64,000 nt of DNA from positions 240,101 to 304,100 of the forward strand of contig MNCI01013908.1 in NCBI GenBank assembly GCA_015680685.1, written 5' to 3'. Positions 35,001 to 46,275 of this stretch are shown here, piece by piece. Both the position numbers and the translations under genes were made by a program. The notes beneath the pieces are model-generated. The model was not told the origin of the DNA. It searched no databases and was given only the letters and a program-made list of their open reading frames with translations. The DNA comes from Gnetum montanum. Its lineage: Eukaryota > Streptophyta > Gnetopsida > Gnetales > Gnetaceae. Every line of letters starts with the position of its first letter. Position 1 is the stretch's first letter.

Positions 35001-36370
35001 TTTATCAAGGTTGAAATGGGATTTAGACTGTTGAGTGGAACCTTTATCAGACCAATATCCTTATGAGGATCTATTTACCAAAATAGTAAAGGCTGTAGAT
35101 TCAATAGAAAAGCCATGGATCACAAAGTACCTAACTTATCTCACAACATAAAAGCTTCCTACTGAATGGAATAGGAAACAACATGAGAAATTCATCACAG
35201 AGCCAAATACTACATGGAAATCAACGGTAATTTGTACAAGATCTATGCATATGGGCTCATTAGATGGTATGTGCTAGATTGTGACTAGTAGAGAATTTTA
35301 TAGGACATCCATGAAGGTTCATGTTGTGGCCACTATGCAAGGTGTAGAATAGCACTCAAACTATTGATGGTAGGCTACTTTTGTTCTAATTTTTTTTAGA
35401 GATGTCTATATTTTTACACAATCTTGTGAGCACTGCCAAAGAAATGGAGGAATTACAGTCAAATATGAAGGGCCTCAACACTGGATATAGTCACTAGAAT
35501 TTTTTGATATATGGGGAATTGATTTTATGGGGTCCATTCAATTGATGCCAAACAGAAAATCATATATTATTGTGATTGTGGATTACTATACAAAGTGGGT
35601 AGAGGTAGTAGCAATGAAAGACTGTACAACAAAAACATCTAGTAAGTTTTCTCAACAACATGTAGTGAGCAAATTTGGAGTACCAAGAATGCTTATATTA
35701 GATAATGGGACCTACTTCAATATTGCTACCATCAAGAAACTCATGCAACATCTTGAGGTGAACCATAACCTAACAACATAATATCATCCCCAAGCAAATG
35801 ATCAAGCTAAAGTTACTAACCATGAAATTCCTAGTATACTTACTAGACAGTTAGTAGGATTTGATGGGATTGGAGTACGAAATTAAACAATGCTCTATGG
35901 GCCTATAGAACATCTTGGAAACTACCTATAGGGTACACAACATATGAGTTAGTCTATGGCATGTTGCCAACTCTCCCAATCTAGGCAGAGCTTCACACTT
36001 TAGCTATTGCCAAGAAACTTGACCTTAATTTGAGTTTGGCCTAAAAGGAATGTCTAATGAACCTAAATCTTCTAGATGAGAATTGTCTAGTAGCACTTAT
36101 GGGTAGTAAAGTCCATAAGCATTACTCCAAACTTAGGCACGATTCATGGATAAGGAATGTAACCATACAACTGCACGACAAGGCCCTTTATTATAATCCT
36201 AGTTATTTACACCAGAAAGCTAAATTTTAAAAACCTTGGGAGGGATCATACATTATGCATGCCACTTATCCATTTGGTGCCTTACATATCCACTACCCAA
36301 CTAGTCCACATAAGATAATTCTTGTTAATATCCAACAAGTCAAACCTTATTATGAATATTCAAAATAGTC
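35001..36370 (+). pseudogene. ATH-2 integrase, decayed
   Basis: Remnants of the zinc domain lie at about 35310-35460. The core is open at 35527-35781, and GIDFMGSIQLM (D1, about 35517-35535), YYTKWVEVVAMK and LILDNGTYFN (D2, about 35696-35715) are intact. The third catalytic residue is lost, since the QANGQVEVTN box reads QANDQAKVTN. A C-terminal GSYIMHATYPFGALH-like segment ends near 36370. Confidence 0.86.
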
Positions 36371-37888
36371 TATGCAACTAACCCACCAATCTTCTACTTT
36401 TTCTATCTTTTTCTTCTAGTTGTGGGGGAGTCAATTTCAAACCATAGGTACCTTGCTAAAATTTTTCATTTTTCACACTCTTTAATATTTTCTTATTCTT
36501 TAATACTTTTCATTTCTTCAATTTTTGACATTCTTTTACATTTTTTTCAATTCTTTGAAATTTTCTATTCTTTTAATATTTTTCAATTATTACTATCTTT
36601 TTCATTTCTTTCATACTTTTTTTTCAACCCCTTTGTAAATAATTTTGATTACTAATGAGACACATTACAAATAAAGGCAAGATGTAGTCCACCAAGGTGA
36701 AGATTCCTCTATGTTATTAAGTCATAAGGGATTGATTATTTGAATAGTGAGCCCATATCATCCATCCGTTCCATTCCATTAATTAAAGATTATTACCATT
36801 ACCATAATGATATTATTTTCTATCATACAACTAAGAATAAACTTGTGATCATTATGCCTACATAGAAAAGTGAAGAACCAAGTGGAAATGAAAAGGGTAT
36901 GACATCAAGGGGATTTGTGGAATCTTTTGGATTATTATTGTGATTTCTATCATGTTGGTAAGGTTATATTACATCCTTGTATATCTAATGAAAAATGGGA
37001 GCAAGGGTAAAATAAGTTATGCCTTGAGAAGTTGACACTTATAAAATAAAAGAGTACATAATATATTTCTGGGGGTCCCACTAGAAAAACATGTTACCGA
37101 TGCCTGAAGATAGGTGGCCTCTTAGAAATCCAAAAATAAACCAAATTTCTATGAATAAACTCCTCCCTTGGAAAATAAACCAAGTGACAATACTCCTTGC
37201 AACATTGATAGTCTTATAGTTGTAATTCTAAGAGATGAACCGATGCGATGTCATTGGAATGTGGTTTGGACTTGGTTTGAATCTTGGACATAAAGGCTAG
37301 TGAGTACTTTAACCACTAATAAAACATAAGAATTCATTATGCTATGGTAAGAAACCTTACATCCTAATTTTTGTAATTCCTTTTAAGTCTGTCTCATCTC
37401 ACTATTTGAATAGTCATAACTTGTGGTTTTGAGTAACATAGTGTTATTTTTCCAATTTGGTGGTACTAACATGTGTGTTTTGCTAAATAGGTTGTATTAC
37501 ATTCAACTCCTTAAGTTCCCAAGGACACTTTTAGTCATGGTTATACAGGTAAGGGCTGGACCTTCTTTGGGGAGGACCCACTTGTATAACTGTTGTATCT
37601 TATACTTGACAAGCAATTTCACATTATCTTGATCCTTCCAACATCAACAGATGTCAATAAATACTTCTCATATCATTTAAACTATCTGTTCTCACAACAT
37701 GAATCCATTACTATTCTTACCCATCTTATGAACTTTCATAGCCTAAGATTCCTTCTCTATGAACTTCCAATGATGAAATTTTGACCAACATATGCATATC
37801 TCCATCATCCAATCCCTCTAAGAAACCTTAAAACCTTCCAAACATCCAAAAGAATTAATTTTTTCCATCAAACCCTTATGAAAAATGA
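36371..37888 (+). other. ATH-2 post-integrase spacer
   Basis: TTTTTCTATCTTTTTCTTCTAG-type pyrimidine tract followed by TTGTGGGGGAG (36385-36430), paralleling ATH-1. A T-rich stretch follows (36440-36650), then AT-rich sequence. The short open frames (36422-36655, 37423-37784) show no family resemblance and no counterpart in ATH-1. I regard them as chance. Confidence 0.6.
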
Positions 37889-37964
37889 AATTTTTTGGGC
37901 TCCAATATCGGGTCTACATCGATATCAAATCTCTGATGTCAGGCTATACAAAAATTATATATAC
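37889..37964 (+). promoter_or_regulatory. ATH-2 putative internal promoter for the 3' ORF
   Basis: This copies the motif set of ATH-2's own U3: CAATATCGGGTC (the 3' LTR has CAATATCGGATC), ATCGATATCAAAT, TCTGATGTCAGGC, then a TATA-like run (TATATATA, 37956-37963). It is about 520 bp upstream of the 3' ORF start and precedes a predicted intron. ATH-1 has an equivalent at the same position that uses ATH-1's own U3 motifs instead. Function is inferred. Confidence 0.5.
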
Positions 37965-38202
37965 TTGGGGACTTGGCCAATTTCCTCATCATTTTTCATT
38001 TGCACACAAGGAAGATTTTTCAAATTTTCTTCTCTAATCTGAGCTCTAGCCTCCTAGCTTTCCCAAGCCATAACTTAATTTTTATCACTCCACTTTTCAT
38101 GCTTTTTGAACCTATTTGATTACTGAGTGCTCATCCTAGTCGTGGAGGGTGCTAGTGAGGAAAATTTGAGCTAATTTTTGAAAAAATTCTAACACCTAGA
38201 AG

Positions 38203-38486
38203 GTATTTTAAGGGTTAGTATGACATGAAATTTGAAAATTTTTAGAACACTCAACTAATACTCTTAAGGAACCATAACCAATCATAATGAGCCATAAATA
38301 AGAACAAAATAGATAATTATGAGGAGTCACAAAGAAAATAACACTTATGGGGTAACTTTTTAAAATTTTATCTAACTCTGTAATCATAAAGTAAGAACTT
38401 AATGTAACTAATGGTATGAGTAAGGTATGGAATCATTATAAATAAATGCAAATACCTTAGTAATTTTTAATTCTTAATGATTATAG
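38203..38486 (+). other. ATH-2 predicted 5'-leader intron of the 3' ORF
   Basis: Donor CTAGAAG/GTATTT at 38203 and acceptor GATTATAG/ at 38486, immediately before ATG 38487. The equivalent ATH-1 intron is 42934-43204 with donor TTAGAG/GTAAGC and acceptor GATCTAG/ATG. Lengths are 284 and 271 nt. Prediction from sequence and position only. Confidence 0.42.
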
Positions 38487-41194
38487 ATGATCCCAAAGAG
38501 AGGAGCATAAGGAAGATGCTCATAATCTGCAAGTATGAGATTGAGAGGCCAAGGTAGAGGTTGAAGAGGAGGACAAGAATCAGAACATGAGGAGCAGGAA
38601 GCCCAATCATTTAGCATTCATAAAGAAACTATTGTTATGGGACAATTGGCCCAAGGAGAGGTAGAAGAACCACAAGTGCTAGGACAATGCCTCACATTAT
38701 CACAAGACTACCTCCAAGCCATCTAAGAAAGGTCCATATTGACCATAATCATTATAGAGATGAACTTTGATCCATTTATGGAGTCAAGACATAATCAAGG
38801 CATCACCACTATGGCCCATCCTTTCTAATAGTAGTAAATGGTAACTTGGGGAAACCTACTACTTCTAGCACAACAAGGAATAAGGTACCATAGTTAATAT
38901 TGGAGGAGTCTTAGTTTTATTCTTGATCAAGGCAATTGTAGAAGCTCTAAATATACCCAAAGAGGGGGCAAATGTAGCACATCTATCCACCTGATTAGAT
39001 CCTGAAACTAGGAAACTATGGATGAAACATGCATATGGAAAAGAAGATAAGAGCTATAATGAGCTAAATATAGAAGAAAGAATATACTTCAAAATTGGTG
39101 CTTATCACTTGTCCCAATAAAAGGACTCAACTGACTATCCACTTATGCAGTTAGAGGATGTGTGATCCTGAAGGGAAAATACAATGCCAACCTTGCACAA
39201 CTCTACTTTATGGAAATACATAGGTGATTTGAAGAAATGAAGGTAGGAAAGTTAACAATTTCATTTCCTTGCCTTATTAGAAATCGATGCAAGTGAGCTA
39301 GAATCAAGGGATATACCAATGATGTTCTTAGGAAAGCCCAAAATGCTTCATATGCTAAATTGCTTGCTCAAACTAGCACCACCTAGAAAAGATCAAGGTG
39401 AAGAACAAGAACAAGAGTAAGAGCAACAATAGGAGCAACAATAGTAGCAGTAGTAGCAACAATAAGAACAAAAATAATAGCAAGTTGCACCACCATCGCC
39501 ATAATACTATAGGCTACCAATGAGTCATCTGTAACAAATTGTAGAAACCATCAGCTGGGGAACAAGGGAGGAGGCCAACCTTTACAAAGTTATTGACAGT
39601 GCCATTTGATCCATAATGTTAGTGGATCCAGCAAGTGGATAGATCTTACTATAATTAGGAGGAGATGTTCAATGGTCACAACAAATCTTTGGGAATGCTG
39701 AATTGTTCCAAGTGGTGCCTGATATTAGAGAGGAAGCCATAGTAGTGGTAATGCAACACCAAGATGCAGTGGGAGTAGCAGAGGTGTTCATTGATCACAT
39801 CAAAGAATCTTTCAATGTACCTGTTATGCCATTTGGATATCTAACTAGAGCAAGAGATGCTCCAATGTTAATCAGAACCTTGATGACTCTTGCTGACCAT
39901 GAGGATGTGCTCGATTAACTATTGTAGAGTAGGCTAGTCATGAGAACACTTTTCAACATCCCTAGTGATGTTACTATAATATAGTTTGCACTCATTACTA
40001 CCAAAGGAAAACTAGTCATGGTAGAGATAAGGGCAAAGCATGCAGAAAATGAAATTCTAAAATTAGAAGAGCTTGCAATCCTAGGAGTTGAACAAAGAGA
40101 TCCCACATAATTTATTACACCTGACTAGATAGAGTAGTTCAAGATAGTGTAGATGAACCATCTGATTGAGTAGAATAAATAGATGACAACAAAGACGGAG
40201 AAAGTGGTACATAATGCCTTCGTAGCTAAAGCAAAAACATATGCACATGTCAAAGCACTTATCATAGTACAAGATAAAAACAAAAAACTTGTTGCTGATA
40301 ATATGAGATTGACCATGGTGGAAAAGCACAAGAACATTTTGGAGGAGAGAATTTGCTAGTTAAGGGAATAACTGGTGAGGGTTAACCAAAACATGAGCCT
40401 CCTCATAAGAGAAAATAGAACCCTCTCAATGAAGGAGGTACAAACCATCCATTAGAAGTTAGCCATTGAGATAAGCATGTGGGAAAATGAGGCAAAGAAA
40501 CACAAAAGGCTCAAGGAACACTTCAATGATCATGTAGGCATGTATAAGAAAATCAATGAGAAAGAGATCTAGATGGCCATAGTTAGAATCAACATCATTT
40601 CAGCACAGAATCCCAACTAGCAACCCATTCTGGATAGTTATGCCCTTGTCCACCATGCAGAAGTAAAAAATAAAGATTTGCAGATCGAGGATCTGAAAGA
40701 ATACATGGGGTTGGCTAACCTTCATTATGTTAACTTAGCCATGTTGACAGTAGGTAGGCCTAGGAATGAGCTAGAATAGTAAGTAGCAGCTGCATATTCT
40801 CTGTATGAAAAAGAGTTTGCAGATCATAAAGATGCTTTGTAGAAAATCCAAGTGGTAAACTCTGAATTGGAAGTAGTGAAGGATGGCTACCAAGGGTAGA
40901 AGGATGTATTAGCAAACTTGATACCATGAACTATGAGAAAAGGCTAGAGCATTCGAAGAGGAGAGGAGGTAGTTAATAGCTTGATATGTTAAGGAAAATT
41001 AGATGTTTTAGTAGCTGTTGTGTAGATGGGATGTACCTGCTTCATCAAACATTACACAACAAGCATGGATGGTACATGAACCAAGAATGAAAGAGGAGAA
41101 ACTTTAGGCACTCCTGAACTAGTACAAATTTCAAAAGCTTGATGACAAGGGGAAGCAACCGATGGAGGAGCCACCATCACTAGGAACTACATAA
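38487..41194 (+). pseudogene. ATH-2 3' ORF (post-integrase coiled-coil protein), decayed
   Basis: An ORF-like region of about 900 codons between integrase and the 3' LTR. Start MIPKRGA, then an Arg/Gly-rich N-terminus. A conserved globular segment follows (about 39030-39370: SYNELNIEERIYFKIGAYHL, then GKLTISF-like and CLIRN). A Gln-rich tract (39400-39490) has CAG-to-TAG stops. A second segment is open at 39703-39918 (VVPDIREEAIVVVMQHQDAV). The C-terminal part is a long coiled coil (about 40180-41000: MSLLIRENRTLSMKEVQ, HKRLKEHFNDHVGMYKKINE). The C-terminal tail reads EEPPSLGTT-stop. The family is shared with ATH-1 and ATH-3. Its position equals the env-like ORF of Athila elements, but I see no transmembrane segment. 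The globular part loosely recalls the 'putative plant transposon protein' type domain; function unknown. Confidence 0.72.
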
Positions 41195-41383
41195 GGCTAC
41201 ATAAGCTTCATCAAATTTTATTTTTTGTTAAAATTGTCATATCATATCTTGTGTCATTTTGTAAACACCACTATGGTAATTAAGAGTCATGTACATTGTA
41301 GTCAGTGGCAAGTGAATCTACCTCCTAATTTTGTAAGGGATTCCATCCTCATTTTGTTTTAACTTAAGGATGTGTTTTTAGTT

Positions 41384-41396
41384 AGTCGTGGGAATA
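41384..41396 (+). other. ATH-2 polypurine tract
   Basis: AGTCGTGGGAATA abuts the 3' LTR start TGATAAATTG, equivalent to AGTCATGGGGGTA in the GP elements. Confidence 0.7.
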
Positions 41397-42258
41397 TGAT
41401 AAATTGCAATATCGGATCCTCAATATTTGGGCATAAGCTATGATGTTAGATATCTGATATCATAGACACGTGAAGGCCTATAAATATGACACTTATTTGC
41501 ATGGTTCAAATAATAGTTTCATTCCACGTTAGCAAAACTCTATCAATTTGTTTTCTTAATTTTAGTACTTAGCACTTAGCAATGTATGCCTAGAGTGTGG
41601 TGTGAAGTGATTGTATGAAGTATTTATTTGAGCATATTGTACTTGGACACAAGTGTGAATGGCAATAAAGATTGAGTTTACTTTTTACCATTGCAGCATC
41701 CACTTAGTTTTTATTATTTACTTAGACTAATGTTTACTATTTTTACTTAGTATACTAATTGCTATTTTCTTAGTTACTGTCTACTTTCCCATGAACTTTA
41801 CTTTACTGTTGTTAAGTAGAATGGATATGATTGATTCTGAGCATCAATGTAATTGTTTGGTAACCCAGTAGTATTATTGCTTGGTTTGCATAGTGGCGAG
41901 GTGTTTGGTAATCCTAGTAATGATTACATAAGTCCAAGATGTGTGCAGAGAGTCAAGAATAAATGTCCATCACTTAGGTTAGACTAGATTCATTTACTGT
42001 TTACTAAGACTTAGAAACCACTTTCATTTTCCTTATGTTTACTAGGAGTAAAATGGGCAATGCAACATCAGTTACCATACACCTCACTATGAGTTAAACC
42101 ATATACATATTTTTTCTAGCTCACATGGAAAGACAACAATCATGAACTCAAACAAATTATAGCATAATGACATTGCCTTGTCTATGGAATTTGACCGAGC
42201 TACATGTGAACACTCATATCTCATATGGTTGGATGTTGGATTACTCCACCACTCATCA
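41397..42258 (+). repeat. ATH-2 3' LTR
   Basis: TGATAAATTG...CACTCATCA. It matches the 5' LTR, with shorter U3 and the same GATATC motifs, TATAAATA (near 41480), AATAAAG signal and GGTAAYCC module. Confidence 0.92.
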
Positions 42259-42702
42259 CTAATTCTTATCATTGTCAATCAATGTGTCCTTTTTGGTATG
42301 TCCTAATTCTTTGATGGTTTCTTGGGTGGTTTCAATTTTTAATGATCCATGACCATAACTCATCCTTGGTACCTATGGACTTCTAGATATGAGGATATGC
42401 AAGGGAATTTAGGGTATGAACTTGCTATGGGGAGAACCCACATGCATACTCCTTGGTCTTGTTCTATTAAACATCTTGTTCCTTAGTATTTTACATTTCA
42501 TTCCATTATTTCATGACAGAAACATCTAGTTTTGCACTCTTTGGCAATATAATTTTCTCCAAATCTTCTTTTCCAAACCAATTCCAAGCCCTCTTCCATG
42601 ATTTGTCATCATTCTAGGCTTTTCTGGCTTCTTTTGGACTCTACTTTCATCTCGAAACTCATTTCCAATACTTAATTTTTAATTGTGAAAATTTCTTGTA
42701 AA
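42259..42702 (+). other. ATH-1 post-integrase spacer, second half
   Basis: AT-rich non-coding sequence resuming ATH-1 after ATH-2. I see no coding or motif until the promoter-like block at 42703. Confidence 0.55.
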
Positions 42703-42785
42703 TGGTTGCATCGATGCATCCTTGTCAATGTAGCCTATTGCATCAACACATCTCTGTCAACATAGCATAAACAATCTATAAATAG
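42703..42785 (+). promoter_or_regulatory. ATH-1 putative internal promoter for the 3' ORF
   Basis: GGTTGCATCGATGCATC, CTTGTCAATGTAGCC and repeated GCATCAACA/TGTCAACA motifs precede a TATA box (TATAAATAG, 42777-42785). The same words occur in ATH-1's U3: GGTTGCATCGACA in the 3' LTR, CTTGTCAATG and TGTAGCC in the 5' LTR. ATH-2's corresponding block instead matches ATH-2's U3. The block lies about 420 bp upstream of the 3' ORF start. Confidence 0.52.
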
Positions 42786-42933
42786 TGTTGACACTTAACT
42801 GAATTTTTCACATTTGCCTCAAAAGACAAGGGGAGTTGTAATTTTTAGAGCCCAAAGAACCTTCCAAATGCCATAACTTCCACACTGCTTGTCAGAATTC
42901 ATCTCATTGTTTTTACACTTTAGCTATTAGAGG

Positions 42934-43204
42934 TAAGCTTTACGTCATGGGGGCCATAAACTTTTGGTTTATGATGAAATTATTTTTGTAAATTTTTCTA
43001 ACTCCCTGAGCTTGAACTATTAAAATAATATTAAAATTCCTATCCACACCAAGTTAAACCTCATAAACACTTTAGTAGCTAATAATAAAATAATGAATCT
43101 GCCATGATCACAAACAAACCTAAGTGTAACTTAACCACATGAGAGACGTATCAAAAGAAGGGTTACACATTAATTGTTAATCCTTGGTTACATTTGTGAT
43201 CTAG
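42934..43204 (+). other. ATH-1 predicted 5'-leader intron of the 3' ORF
   Basis: TTAGAG/GTAAGC at 42934 is close to the plant donor consensus. The acceptor TGATCTAG ends at 43204, directly before ATGACACTAAAGAG. The exon upstream shares GCCATAACTT with the ATH-2 exon. Confidence 0.45.
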
Positions 43205-46046
43205 ATGACACTAAAGAGGGAAGCATCCACAAGAGGACCATCACAACTAAGGTAGAAGAAGTCATGAGGAGGAAGGAGCTAGTAAAAGCCACAACAGGCC
43301 TAGGAACATGAGGCCAAAGCAACTCATGCAACAATGCCTCTTCATGAGGATCCCAATGTGGAATCTATTTAGTAGATTTCCATGGTTGAACTAGAAAATC
43401 TAGGTAAGATGAGGTACCAAGACCAAGACATAATCTAGGGGTCACTTTGATAGAGGCCTATCTTTAGAAAATTTAAACCAAGAAGATCTAGAGTTCAATT
43501 CTCCAAGAATTGAACTTTGAATGCTTCTTAGACCTAGCTCTTGAGGAAGTCCACACCCAACTACAAGGGTCTTCCATGTGGCCCATTCTCTCCTCCAGTG
43601 GAGAATGATACATGAGGGAGACTTACCTAGTTTGGAGAAACCAATAGAAAGATACCATGGTCAAAATCAAAGATATTATCATCTCCTATTTAGTTGAGGC
43701 CAGTGTGGAGGCCCTTGGATTGCTTGATATGGGGGAAACTCTAGCAAAGATATTCACATAGGTAGACCTCAAGCTAAGAAAGAGTGGGTCTAGCATTGTT
43801 ATGAGGTGGATCACAAGGAATATGACATACTAACTAAGGTAGAACGTGCATACTTGAAGATAGTGTCCTATCACTTGAACCCTATAATGAGGCTCAACAA
43901 ATTCAAAGCCTTCTCCACTTGTTTGTACATCACTCTAAGTAGTAAATTCCTTGTCAACTTTCCTAAGCTCATCTACCTCGAAATTGAGAAGTGCTTTAAA
44001 GAAAATGAGTGAGGGAGGAAGAAATTCCCCTTCTTGTGTCTCATTAGAAAACTTTGTAAAAGGGGAGGCATAGCAGGCTATGCCAATGACACACTTTGCT
44101 ATGCTCTTGCTACATCTTAATAGGGGATGATGAAAGATAAAGTAATTACGAAGCTATTAGAAGAGGAGTAGCCACCACCACCACTTGCTAGTGAGACCAT
44201 GCTAGAAGCTTATGTAGCTGTTGAAAGAATCAAAAAAATTTGCAAGTAGATGCTACAACAACAACAAGGTCTAGTATGTGGTGGAGAGCCATTAGTCTAC
44301 CATCTAATGTTTAGCCATCTCAATGAGGTTACTCAAATCATCAATTAGCTAGAGAAGACCACTCCACTATTCTCTACACAAAGAACATAGGTGCCTATGA
44401 GACCTAATCCTAGTATCTTGGAAGTTATAGTGTTTATCCTTGGATAAGAGTTTCTTAAAATCTTTGGGAACATCACAACTTTCTTAGTATGCTTGGAGGA
44501 AGGAAAGGGGGTGACTGTCTTGTTGATGAAGCACCATGGACAAGAGGCGGTAGTGGAAGTGATGGACAATAAGGTGGCTAAGGCCTTAAACACTCATGTA
44601 GTAGTAATGCTAGACATTGTTGCTCTAGAAGATGTTCAAGCTTCTACAGGAGCAGGATGTCATCAGCTTAGTGTAGCCCAACATAAGGAAGTGTTGAACT
44701 GACTAGTGGGAACTAGTCATTTGCTTTCAAAGATCTTTGATCTCCCAAATGATAGGAATGCAACCTAGTTAGAACTATTGGAGATAAAAGGAAAATTAAT
44801 CAGTGTGAATGCCCAGCTATAGGCAACCACTACCAAAAGCTAATGGTTGGCCACTGAAGTTGTAGAGTTGGAGGCCAATCTCCTTGACCTTAGCATCCTT
44901 AACCTAAACCTTAACAAAGATGAAGCTTTCTAGCAATTTCAATAAAAACTCAGAGAGGTTGAGAATGTAAAGGAGATGATAGTATTTGATAACTCCTTAT
45001 CAAAAGCTCTAGCATTCAGCATTGATAAGGACTTGGATCAAGTCTATAAGGAAAGCTTGGTCCTCACTAAGGATATTCATCACCTACAAAATGTCAAGGA
45101 GTAGAAGGACTAAATGGTTAAATTTATCTAACAACCGTAGGAGAAATTAGCCAAGGTGAACCTTTGCTTGAGTAGGTTGGTAGTAGAGAATTGAAATCTC
45201 TTCATGGAGGAAGTTTGAGACCAAAAAATGGTCATAGAGGTAACCACATGGAAGAATGAGGCCCTAAAATTCAAGTAGATTTAAAATCATTATAAGGACT
45301 AGGTTGGGTTTCTCAAGGAAGTGAATGAGAAAGAGATATAATTGGCCAAGACAAAGATGAAGGATACTTTCTAACAACTCTAGCAAAGAGGTGATGTGTG
45401 GTAGCTAATTTTGAATAGCTTAAATGCATACAATAAAGTTAAGATTTGCCTAAAGGATTTGTAGATAGAGGAGATGATTTAATACATGGAGCTTGTCAAC
45501 CTTTGGTATGCAAACTTGTCTATGTTGACTGCAGGGAGCCCAAGGATAGAGTTGGAGAAATGGGTGGCTAGTTTGTACCTCCTATATGAGTTAGAATTCA
45601 AGTACCATTAAGAGGCAAAACAAAATTTGGAGACAACCAATGTGGAGCTTCAAGTTCTTAGGAGTCAATTCTCTGACCACTAATGAATTGCTAAGAACCT
45701 AACAAGGAGAATGAACAATTACCACGAGTTGCATAATCTTATCAAGACATTTGACATCAAATGAATATAAGTCATAGCATGGTTTGTGAATGCTAAGGAA
45801 TTGTTCCCAAGAATGCCTTGCCCATGGGACATTCTCATATCAGCCCACGTTGGAAAAGCCACGTGGACTACATATGATCCATGTAGTAAAGAAGAGAAAA
45901 TGAAAACATTGTTGGATGCTTTTTGACTTCTATTTGAAGTAGCTATAACAATGGGACAACCTCAACCATTGCCACCACCATGAGTGCTGGAGCCTAGCAA
46001 AGGTCCTTTAACATCCCAAGAGCCTTCACCTCCTGGCACTATTTGA
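43205..46046 (+). pseudogene. ATH-1 3' ORF (post-integrase coiled-coil protein), decayed
   Basis: Homologue of the ATH-2 and ATH-3 3' ORFs. It starts MTLKREAST. The conserved globular part is partly open at 43806-44012 (LVNFPKLIYLEIEKCFKENE) and then FPFLCLIRKLCKRGG. The middle segment is open at 44493-44702 (VTVLLMKHHGQEAVVEVMDN). The coiled coil (about 44930-45700) includes FMEEV, EVTTWKNEALKFK and LVNLWYANLSMLTAGSPRIE, paralleling ATH-2 LANLHYVNLAMLTVGRPRNE. It ends in EPSPPGTI-stop, matching EPPSLGTT-stop. Numerous stops, mostly at Gln and Trp codons. Function unknown. Confidence 0.72.
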
Positions 46047-46262
46047 AGTTCACCTCATCTTTAGAAATAAGAGAGATCCTATCATCAATTTTTCTAAAGG
46101 GTATTTAGTTTTGTTATTAGGAACAAAAATTTTGTAATTCTATAAAATTTGGCACTTAGAGTTAGACAAATAGTTAGAGCCAGTTAGTTAATAATTACAT
46201 ATCTTTAAGATTTTGTAAGAAGCTTGATCCTACTTTTGTTCACTTAAGGACAAGTTTTCATT

Positions 46263-46275
46263 CATCACGGGGGTA
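46263..46275 (+). other. ATH-1 polypurine tract
   Basis: CATCACGGGGGTA ends exactly at the 3' LTR start TGATGAATTG. Confidence 0.82.

Larger units (their letters stand above)
21870..42258 (+). mobile_element. ATH-2: second Athila-like element, nested in ATH-1
   Basis: LTRs at 21870-22775 and 41397-42258, tRNA-Asp-type primer site, gag (split by GP-2), protease, RT, RNase H, integrase, spacer, 3' ORF and polypurine tract. About 13.1 kb without GP-2. Flanking pentamers CTACA and CTAAT share only three bases, so the target duplication is eroded or the ends are slightly off. The nested position is supported because the ATH-1 spacer and 3' ORF resume after it. Confidence 0.88.

Noticed and set aside
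36422-37784. Small hydrophobic ORFs in the ATH-2 spacer as env-like proteins
   Set aside because: The Phe/Ser/Ile-rich frames come from the T-rich tract, and I see no counterpart in the equivalent ATH-1 spacer.
21865-42263. Perfect target-site duplication for ATH-2
   Set aside because: CTACA and CTAAT share only three positions. I keep the insertion on the basis of LTRs and the interrupted ATH-1 organisation, not on the duplication.
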